Assembly (NCBI GenBank): GCA_033557465.1
Contig: CM066048.1
Coordinates: forward strand, 18,638,305 to 18,702,304
Direction: 5' to 3'
Source of the DNA: Ichthyophis bannanicus
Taxonomy: Eukaryota > Chordata > Amphibia > Gymnophiona > Ichthyophiidae
DNA length: 64,000 bases
Shown: positions 55,922 to 64,000 of the stretch, in pieces
Numbering within the stretch: position 1 is the first letter of the stretch
Layout of the letters: every line of letters starts with the position of its first letter
Made by a program: the position numbers and the translations under genes
The notes under the pieces: model-generated
What the model was told of the DNA's origin: nothing
Database searches by the model: none
What the model saw: only the letters and a program-made list of their open reading frames with translations

Positions 55922-58900
55922 ATAGGAAGTGAGTGGTATTGTATAGTGAATGTCTATGCGCCCACAGGGGTGCAGGGAGAATTTTTGACAAGGCTCAATG
56001 AAGAGGTGGGAAAATTAGGAGAGGGTAAACGTATATGTGGGAGTGATTTTAATTTAACTTGGAACCCTGCCAGTGATGCAGCGGGTAAAAGAGGGGAAAA
56101 AAGCGGATAGGAGTAAATATCGTAATTTTGTAGCACAACACTGCTTGATAGATGCATGGAGATTGCAACACCCCCGGAAAAGACAATTTTCATACTTTTC
56201 TCACGTACATGGTTCATACTCTAGAATAGATGTCATTTGGGTAACTAAGGAGGTGGTGGGTAGGATTATGGGGATGGAGATGGATTCAATAACATAGTCA
56301 GACCATGCTTTAGTAGAGATAAGGATGACAATGGTGGGGGGGGAGAGGTAATCAGTTTTGGAGGTTAAACGAATCACTATTGGAAGATGAGAGGGTTAGA
56401 GAAGAAATAGAGCGGGAAACAAGGGAATATTTTAGATGGAATGAAAATGGGGAGGTGGCATGGGGTGGAATCTGGGATGGTTGCAAGGTGGTAGTGAGGG
56501 GCGTGTTAATTAAATGAGGGGCACGAAAAAGAAAGGAAAGAGAAGGGAAAGATAGAGAACTGAGAGAGAGGTTAATGAAATAGGAAGAATTAGATGTGCA
56601 AGATAGAAAAGGAATCTATACAGGCCAGGTGTTGGCAGTAAGAGCTCAGGTGAATGCCATGCAGGCAGAAAATATAAGGTACCGCATGCAGTTACTGAGA
56701 CAAGAATTTTTTGAGGGGGGCAACAAAGCTGGGAGATATATGGCGCGAAAACTGAAACAGCGGAAACTAAGATCACAAATATTGAAAGTTAGAGATTCAG
56801 GGGGGAAGTTGGTCCACAGAGATGGGGATATACGGGGAGGCCTTTAAGAAATTTTATCAATCGTTGTATGAAGCAAGAACCCCTCCGGAGCCGGAGAGGG
56901 TGCAGAGCTATTTAGATTCCATAAAGCTCCCGAAACTGAAAGAGGAGCAAAAAGAGTTAAATAGAGCTATAATGCAAGAGGAAATAATGGCAGCGATTAA
57001 AGTTAAAAGCAGACGAGGCACCGGGACTAGATGGGCTAACAGCGAGGTTCTATAAAAGATTTGGAGAGACTTAGGCCTTTAGTGGGCTGGTTTAATTTGC
57101 CAAGAGAGGGAGGGGTGCTAGCAGATACTATGGGGTGGGCAGGAATAACAGTCATACATTAAGAAGGAAAGGATATGCAAGAGTGCTCATCGTATAGACC
57201 AATATCATTGCTCAATTTAGACGCTAAGTTATTGGCTAAAATATTGGCTATGCGACTAAATAAGGTGATTGGGAAATTGATCCATCACGACCAGGCGGGA
57301 TTTATCCCGAGTAGGCAGGCTGCAGACAATATCCAGAAGATATTAAATATTATTTGGTCGATTGAACAAAGTAAGGAGGAGGCATTGTTAATATCCTTAG
57401 ATGCAGAAAAGGCTTTCGACCAGGTGTCCTGGCCTTTTCTATTTCAGGTAATGGACAGAACGGGGTTGGGGGAGGAATTTATGGGCTGGGTACGAGCGCT
57501 ATACCGAAACCCGAAAGCCTGTGTTCGGGTCAACGGAGGGTATTCAGATTTTTTTTTTTTTTTTTTGAGAAGGGGAGAGGGACGAGACAAGGGTGCCCTT
57601 TGTCGCCACTTCTATTTGCCTTATCCGTGGAACCTTTTGCGGAGAGGGTTAGAGAGAGGGCGGAATTGAAAGGCATAGTAGTAGGACAGAAAGAATGGAG
57701 AATTTCATTGTTTGCTGATATAATCATGAGTGTATCTCGCCCAAGTTTTTCTATACCAATATTAATGTGGGAATTAGGAGAATATGGAAGGTTGTCAGGT
57801 TTTACTATAAACTGGACAAAATCAGAAATATTGAATTTGTCTGTAACAAAGGAAGCACAGGAAGTTCTACAAAAGAAATGCCCATTTAGGTGGGCCAGGG
57901 GATGTATTCAGTATTTGGGAATTAGAATAAGCAATATGTTTGAATCATTATATGATTTAAATTATCAAAAATTATTTGGGTAAATTGAAAGCTTGATGAA
58001 TAGGTGAGGGCAGGGATATCTATCTTGGTTTGGGCGTATAACAACTATAAAGATGATGCTATTGCCTAGATTTCTGTTCTTGTTTCAAACGTTGCTGATA
58101 CCGGTATCATATAGAAAACTAAAGCATCTGCAAAGAATGATTAATAGATTTATATGGCAAAATAAGGGCCCCAGGGTTGCTGTCTCAACCTTACAGAGAG
58201 CTAAGGGAGAAGGGGGGTTAGGAGTTCCCAATTTTCGAAAATATTATGAGGCAGCACAATTGAAAATGCTATACGAATGGCAAAGAGGAAAAGAGAAACA
58301 TTAGGTCCAAATGGAAGAAGATTCAGTAAGGGGAGTGGGACTGGAAAGGATAGTTTGGAGGGGTAGTAAAGCTCTTGAAATTAAACCCAGGAACCCCATC
58401 ATTGCACATATCCTGAATGTCTGGAAGCAAAACTGAAAATTATTAATACAGGACAAGGGATATATGCAGGGGATGACATTAGAGGCCTGTTTTGAGAAGG
58501 GCCAGGGGTTAATACATTGAGACGATGGGCAAAGTTAGGACTCACATATATTTCCCAGATAGTGGTTAAAGAGGGGATTCGAGAGTTTGAGGGGATTAAA
58601 GATTTGTATAGGTTATCAAATAATGATTACTATAGCTATATCCAGGTGAGTCGCTTTGTGCAGCAGCAGAAAGTATGGAAAGATTTATGGAACAAATGGG
58701 GATGGTTTGAGGCCCTATCCTCAGGACATTTAGGTCAAAAAGGAGCCTTGTCAAAGATATATAAAGGGTTAATGGAGGGAGGTGAAGGCAAACTAGGTTT
58801 TATGCTGAAATGGGAGAATGCTTTAGAAGTGCAATGGAATGAAGAGAAGTGGGACAAGGTAATACAGACAGTGGCGGGCATATCTATAGCCACTCAAATA

Positions 58901-59266
58901 AAAGAAAATGCCTATAAAGTTCTATATCAGTGGTATTGGACACCAATACGTAAAAAGCGGGCAGGACTGGCACAATCGGAACAGTGCTGGAGGGGATGCT
59001 CAGAGAAAGGTGATATGATGCACATGTGGTGGAAGTGTGGAAGGATTCAAACATTTTGGGCAATGGTTTTGGATATTATATACAAAATGACAGGACATAG
59101 ATTGCAAAGTAAGCCAGAGGTATGCCTACTACATCAATTGGAGGAGGATATCTCGGAGGGGGAAAGGGGGGTACTGCATTATTGTATAGTGGCAGCAAGA
59201 AGTGAGATAGCAGAATACAGGATAGGGTCAGGCAACCCACAAAGTGCAGGCTTGGTTAGAATGTAA
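55922..59266 (+). pseudogene. L1 copy 2 ORF2
   Basis: Endonuclease: VNVYAPTGVQ, RICGSDFNLTW, GSYSRIDVIWV and SDHALVEI. RT: SSYRPISLLNLDAKLLAKIL, IHHDQAGFIPSRQAADNI, ISLDAEKAFDQVSW, then a T run (57549-57567) in the following motif, and WRISLFADIIMSVSRP, where the catalytic FADD has become FADI. C-terminus: QCWRGCSEKGDMMHMWWKCG (59,000 region), an intact CX3CX7HX4C knuckle. Several shifts occur. The final 249-residue frame (58517-59266) is open. Confidence 0.9.
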
Positions 59267-59290
59267 AGAATGAATAAATAAAATAAAGAG
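55922..59290 (+). mobile_element. L1 LINE copy 2 (5' truncated)
   Basis: It starts inside the ORF2 endonuclease (EWYCIVNVYAPTG), directly downstream of copy 1 in the same orientation, and ends at AATGAATAAATAAAATAAAG (59267-59286). It is a different L1 family from copy 1, since related positions differ throughout. Confidence 0.88.
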
Positions 59291-59362
59291 TAGCGGAAAT
59301 GTGTTTGATGCATAGACTAACGGGGCTGAGACAAGGGAGAGAAGAGCAGGTGGCAAAACAAT
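59291..59362. other. Short spacer between L1 copy 2 and DIRS copy C
   Basis: No recognised feature. Confidence 0.5.
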
Positions 59363-59430
59363 GGTGAAATTAGGTCTTACCTGCTAATTGGCTTTCCTTG
59401 AGGAACTCCAGTCTAGTCCTGTACCATAGG
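59363..59430 (-). repeat. DIRS copy C right terminus
   Basis: 59363-59430 (GGTGAAATTAGGTCTTACCT, CTAATTGGCTTTCCTTGAG, CCAGTCTAGTCC) is the reverse complement of about 59897-59960, with few differences. Confidence 0.9.
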
Positions 59431-59893
59431 GTAGTGCACCTCTTCCAGCAGCTTTGGAGACCGAGCACGTCACAACTTTGATGACATCAGGATACTTAGG
59501 CAGCTGGCACCACCCCCAGCCTTCTAGTAACCTATTGACAAAGCAGACTCACAGGAGCACCAAATAAGAATAAGATATCTTCCAAACAGTAAACCTAACC
59601 TGAAAACATTGAACCCACAGAAACCCAACAGCTTCTTCGTCTTATGTCTATGTCTAAATATTTATTCTTCTTATTTATTTATGCATTAAAATGCTGCCAA
59701 ATGTCCTCAGGCAGACTACACTTTCAGACCTTTCCCCCCCCCCCCCCCCCCCAAACTCAGACGGGATTGAAACCCAAGGACAGCATGCATAACTCACCGT
59801 TAATCGGCAGAGAAAACCCCCCAGTCAACTCACTCGGATGATACTTCACCTCGACCCGGGCTCGCCGATCCCCACAGAACTGCAGAAGGGAGG
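59431..59893 (-). other. DIRS copy C segment between right terminus and complementary region
   Basis: Non-coding, with a C run at about 59733-59752. No gene is recognised. Confidence 0.6.
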
Positions 59894-59994
59894 GTTCCGG
59901 GACTAGACTGGAGTTACTCAAGGAAAGCCAATTAGCAGGTAAGACCTAATTTCACCTTCCTTATTGTCCCTCCAGTTTAGTCCTGTACCATAGG
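59894..59994 (-). repeat. DIRS copy C internal complementary region
   Basis: Its lower half pairs with the right terminus at 59363-59430. Its upper half (TTATTGTCCCTCCAGTTTAG, TCCTGTACCATAGG) should be complementary to the left terminus outside the window. It follows the recombinase by about 17 bases, as in copy B. Confidence 0.88.
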
Positions 59995-60010
59995 GATGTA
60001 ACAGAGCCCC

Positions 60011-61095
60011 TTAAACACGGGAGGGATCCGTGAGCCCGGCCTGAATAACTACCGAGCCGGACTTGGCATCATCCCGTGCTTGCACATCCAGTCTGTAGTG
60101 CTTCACAAAGATATGCAAGGAGGACCAAGTGGCCACTCTACATATATCCAGCGGCGAAACCAAGCTACACTCCGCCCAAGAAGTTGCTTGCACCCTTGTG
60201 GAATGAGCCCGCAAACCCTGCGGAACCTGTTTGCCGTGTAACAGATACGCCGAGGCAAGCATCTCCTTTAGCCATCTGGAAATAGAAGATTTAACTGCCG
60301 CCTCTCCCCCAAAGAGAACAAACAACCTATCGGACTTCCGAATGGAGACCGTTCTCTTCAAATAGTGCCTTAAGGTCTGCCGAAGATCAAGAAGCCGCAG
60401 CTGAGGATCAGACTGACCTTCCGACAATCCCGACAGCACTGGCAGGATGACCGGTTGACTTAAATGAAACTATGAAACCACCTTCGGCAAGAAGGAAGGA
60501 ACCGTTCTCAAAACCACTTTTTCCTTATGAAAAGTCAGAAAAGGCTCTCTGCATGACAAGGCCTGTAACTCCGATACTCTGATAGCCGAACAAATCGCTA
60601 CCAGAAACACTGTCTTTAATGTCAAATCCTTCAAAGTAGGCGATGTCAATGGCTCAAAAGGCTCTTTCAATAGCGTCGAAAGCACCAAATTAAGGTCCCA
60701 CACTGGAACCAAAGCTCTATTTGGAGGCCGGATGTGTTTTACAGCCCTCAAAAAAAACAAACGACATCAGGCTGTCCGCCCAAGGAAGCACCGCAAATCT
60801 TATCTTGGTAACAAGCCAAGGCTGCCACCTGAACCCTTAGGGAGCTCCAAGCCAATCCTTTGTCAAGGCCCACCTGCAAGAAATCCAGCATCTCGGGCAC
60901 CGAGGCCGAAAGAGGGCTACATGCCCGGGTCACACACCAGCCTTCAAAAATTCTCCATACTCTAACATATGCCAAGGAGATAGATCTCCTACGGGCCCTA
61001 AGAAGGGTGGAAATAACTTGAGAGGAATACCCATGCTTCCTCAACCTTGCCCTCTCAATAGCCATGCCGTATGCGAAAACCGCTCCACCTGTGGC
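60011..61095 (-). pseudogene. DIRS copy C tyrosine recombinase
   Basis: Minus-strand blocks: FAYGMAIERARLRKHGYSS, SISLAYVRVWRIFEGWC, LVPVWDLNLVLSTLLKEPFE, VFLVAICSAIRVSELQALS (first catalytic Arg), VLRTVPSFLPKVVS, LRAHSTRVQATSWAECS (HxxR) and LHIFVKHYRLD (nucleophile Tyr). Two shifts (about 60760 and 60455) separate three open pieces; the catalytic residues are all present. Confidence 0.9.
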
Positions 61096-61190
61096 ATCTT
61101 GATTGGGCCCTGCAGCAACAGATCCTGCCTGTTGGGAAGCCTCCAGGGATCTGCCGCTCTCAGACACACCAAATTGGTGTACCACAACTG

Positions 61191-61470
61191 TCACAGCCAA
61201 TCCAGGGCAATAAACACCACCATGCCCCTGTGCACCTCTATCTGCTGGAGAACGCAGCCGATGAGCACCCAGGGCGGAAAGACATAAAGCAGACCCTGGT
61301 TTGGCCACCTTTGAACAAGGGCGTCCAGCCCCTCCGACATTCTTTCTCTTCGACGACTGTAGAAACAACTGGCCTTGACCGACATAAAGGTCGCCATTAG
61401 ATGCATGACTGGTTCCCCCCAGCGCTGCACGAAAACTTCGGGGTTCAACTGCCATTCTCCCGGGTCTAGA
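61191..61470 (-). pseudogene. DIRS copy C methyltransferase-like segment
   Basis: The segment reads VMHLMATFMSVKASCFYSRR, RWPNQGLLYVFPPWVLIG and GMVVFIALDWL, parallel to copy B including the FPPW motif. Confidence 0.65.
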
Positions 61471-61905
61471 TGCACTCGACTGAGATAGTCGGCCGTGACG
61501 TTCTCCGACCCGGCCACATGCGCTGCCGAGATTGCTTGCAGGTGAAGCTCCGCCCAAGACATTATTAGCTCCGCTTTGGTCTCTAGACGGGCACTGCCTG
61601 TGCCTCCCTGCCGATTTGATATACGCCACCGTGGTCGTGTTATCAGAGAAGATTCTTACCGCGTGAGCCTTGATCTGTGGTAAGAACTCCTGTAGGGCGA
61701 AATGCACTGCTCTCATTTCCAGATGATTGATGGACCAGGCCCACTCCTCTGGCATCCACCAACTCTGCGCTACCTGTCCTTCGCAATGGGCTCCCCAACC
61801 AGAGAGACTGGCATCCGTCATCAGAGCGATCCAATATGGGAATTCCAGGGGAACCCCCAACTGCAGGTACTCCTCCTTCAGCCACCACCTGAGAGCTTTC
61901 CGCAC
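61471..61905 (-). pseudogene. DIRS copy C RNase H
   Basis: Blocks: KALRWWLKEEYLQLGVPLE, IALMTDASLSGWGAHCEG (Asp), WSINHLEMRAVHFALQ (Glu), IFSDNTTTVAYIKSAG (Asp), and after a shift AAHVAGSENVTADYLSR (Asp). All four acidic residues remain. Confidence 0.9.
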
Positions 61906-61989
61906 ATCCTTTGGACAAACTAATGTGCAAGATAGAGGGTGCTGCTGATGAGACCATCTGTGCAGCAGAGCTCTCTGCAAGGGCCCATG

Positions 61990-62845
61990 GCACAAGATAG
62001 ATCGATTGCTGCCATGGTCCCCAAAAGCTGAAGATAATGCCATGCCATTGGCTCCACCATGCGGAGAAACTGTTGAATCAATTGGCGCAACGCTACTACT
62101 CCTCTCTGTGGCAAAAATACTCGAGCGCTTAGCGTGTTGAAACGTGCTCCCAGATGCTCGAGAACCTGTGAGGGCTCCAAATGACTCTTGTCTACGTTGA
62201 TGATCCACCCCAACTCGGCTAGGAGGCTGACCACTCGATTCGTTGCCCGCACACTCTCCTCCCTGGATTTTGCGCGGATGAGCCAGTCCAAGTACGGATG
62301 CACCAGAATGCCCTCGCATCTCAAAACGGCTGCCGCCACCACCACCACCACCTTGGTGAAAACGCGCGGTGCCGTTGCCAGCCCAAAAGGGAGCGCCTTA
62401 AACTGAAATGACCCATTGGCATCACGAAGCGCAGAAACTGATAGTAATCTGGATGAATGGGAATGTGTAGGTACGCTTCTGTAAGGTCTGGGGATGTTAA
62501 GAATTCCCCTTCCCGAACAGCCATCATTACGGATCGAAGCGTCTCCATATGTAAATGGGGCACTCTCAGACACCTGTTCGCACGCTTGAGATCGAGAATG
62601 GGCCGAAAGGATCCTTCCTTCCTTTGGTACTATGAAATAAATGGAGTATCGACCTGTGCCGCACTGCTCTGCGGGTACTGGAACTACCGCCCGCAACTGC
62701 AGCAGACGCTGCAGTGTTTGCCACACGCCCTCCGCCTTCCCTCTTGCACGGCTAGGAGAACAAACGAAAGCCGGCGGAAGAGGTCTGGCAAACTCTAGGG
62801 CATAGCCTTCCCGAATTACCCACAGAACCCACTGGTCCGACATGA
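61990..62845 (-). pseudogene. DIRS copy C reverse transcriptase, catalytic Asp deleted
   Basis: Blocks: SDQWVLWVIREGYALEF, LQLRAVVPVPAEQCGTGRY, SIYFIVPKEGR, LTSPDLTEAYLHIPIHPD (other frame), FQFKALPFGLATAPRVF and LVHPYLDWLIRAKSREES. In the catalytic box YLDDW a codon is missing, giving YLDW. At least two frame changes occur. Confidence 0.9.
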
Positions 62846-62849
62846 CTCG

Positions 62850-64000
62850 GACCCAGGCCTGGTAAAAAAAAAAAACAATCCCTCAAATGACCTCCCACGG
62901 GATCCACCCCTGCCTGGGCCCCCCTCACTTCATTGTGGCTTTCGCTGGGTAGAGGAAGAGGCAGGCCTCCCGACATAATCCCTGCCTGTTCCCCAAAATC
63001 CACGAAAAGGTGATGCGCGAGGCGCAAACTGCCCCCTCTGAAAAGGAGAAAATCTCACCGACCGGAGTCGCTTGAACTCCCGCGACTCCTCTCAGTGATC
63101 CAGGCGTCCGAGCCTGTTTGGGTTTATCCTCCGGAAGACGCCCTCCTTTGGACTCTCCCAGATCCTTCACCAACTTTTCGAGGTCCTCACCAAACAACTG
63201 TTTCCCTTTGAACGGTAACTTACTCAAACAGGTCTTGGAGGACACATCCGCCGACCAATTTCGAAGCCACACAACGGCAAGCTGCCACCAAAGAACCCAT
63301 GTTGTTCGAAAGAGCCCATACCAAATTATAGAAAGCATCTGCCAGATAAGCTGAACTTGTCTCTAACCGGGCCGCAGAACCCACGGTCTGAACCTCCTCA
63401 GCAACACCCGGAAGACCTTGCGCCCAACGCAAACTAGCCCGTGCTACCAGGGCTAGCCGCTGACTGCAATGAAAGGGCGCTCACGTCAAAAGCTTGCTTC
63501 AACAGGGTATCTAGCTTCCTATCTTGCACATCCTTGAGGGCCGCACTGCCTTCAACGGGAATAGAGGTCTTTTTAGTCACCGCCAACACAGCGGCATCAA
63601 TTCTAGGTGAGCGAAACAATTCCTTATCCTGCTCAACCAAAGGATACAGATGGCCCATGATACAAGACCCCCTCAGCCCCATTTCAGGGAGTTTCCACTC
63701 CTCCAAGATCATCTGCTTAATGACTCTGTGCAATGGAAAAACCTTCTGAGGCCTACGTACCGCCCGAAGAATAGGATCCTCTAGCGTGTCCTCATCTTCT
63801 GCCGCCCCCATATTAAGCATCTTAAGCGACTCTGCAATGAGTCCCGCTAGCTCCTCCTTACGGAAAACTCTCACAATCCCAGATTCATCCTCCTGAGGAA
63901 GCTCTCCTTCCTCAAGACGTTTCTGAACTACTGGCCTTTATCCTCCTCTGAGGAACCCGAATTCTCCCCACCAGGCAAGCTGGTCATCCGACCCCTCTTG
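62850..64000 (-). pseudogene. DIRS copy C Gag, C-terminal part
   Basis: Minus-strand pieces: LAGLIAESLKMLNMGAAEDE, LEDPILRAVRRPQKVFPLHR, AVTKKTSIPVEGSAALKDVQ, LDTLLKQAFDVSALSLQ, then LETSSAYLADAFYNLVWALS and LPFKGKQLFGEDLEKLVKDL. Order and spacing match copy B. The N-terminal zinc pair is outside the window. Confidence 0.86.

Larger units (their letters stand above)
59363..64000 (-). mobile_element. DIRS retrotransposon copy C (5' part beyond window)
   Basis: Read on the minus strand from the window edge: Gag, RT, RNase H, methyltransferase-like segment, tyrosine recombinase, internal complementary region (59894-59994) and right terminus at 59363. Its terminus and complementary region share the motif TTACCTGCTAATT with copies A and B in related form. 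Left terminus and Gag start lie past 64000. Confidence 0.92.

Noticed and set aside
40681..64000. Further NDUFS2 exons
   Set aside because: No reading resembling the next parts of the protein was found in any frame; the region is filled with mobile elements.

Overview
This is vertebrate nuclear DNA, very probably amphibian and most likely a caecilian. That assignment is an inference. It rests on abundant DIRS-type tyrosine-recombinase retrotransposons, several L2, CR1, L1 and RTE LINE lineages, tRNA-headed SINEs with L2-type tails, and very long introns. No bacterial, organellar or CRISPR sequence is present.

The only host gene I can support is NDUFS2, the 49-kDa core subunit of mitochondrial complex I, on the + strand. 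Six consecutive internal exons are visible: 8825-9015, 17704-17824, 38680-38792, 39360-39434, 40288-40365 and 40595-40680. All introns are GT-AG with matching phases. They cover roughly human residues 68-289 and keep the ubiquinone-site residues equivalent to bovine His59, Tyr108 and Asp160. The 5' exons lie before or near the window start. The next 3' exon is not found by position 64000, so the last intron exceeds 23 kb.

Almost everything else is transposable-element sequence, much of it nested. 1-8824: a CR1 copy (-) holding an L2-type tail, weak intronic sequence, a decayed DIRS RT fragment, a SINE and a CR1 tail. 9016-17703: intron holding DIRS copy A (9298-16863, +), itself split by a CR1 copy (-), flanked by two opposed Penelope-like tails, then a SINE. 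17825-38679: a layered nest in which CR1 copy C (+) was hit by an RTE element (-) and by DIRS copy B (20559-31473, +). DIRS B was itself hit by an ORF1-only L1 (-) and a nearly complete L2 LINE (-). It is followed by L2 tails facing each other around a second type of DIRS fragment, a second ORF1-only L1 and an RTE remnant. 40681-50820: L2-type fragments (-) interrupted by SINEs, a non-autonomous hAT element with a giant palindrome and G-rich minisatellites, and a Tigger/pogo-like element. 50821-59290: two L1 copies head to tail (+). 59363-64000: DIRS copy C (-), running off the window.

The most informative structures are the DIRS termini. Three copies have inverted terminal repeats plus an internal complementary region that joins the complements of both ends, as expected for circular-intermediate replication. 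A second signal is a 3'-terminal stem-loop shared by L2-type LINEs and SINEs, whose two arms change together from copy to copy. None of the mobile-element reading frames is fully intact; the best preserved is the L2 ORF2 at 23303-26507 with one evident frameshift. Element boundaries are by eye and usually good to about 5-30 bases.
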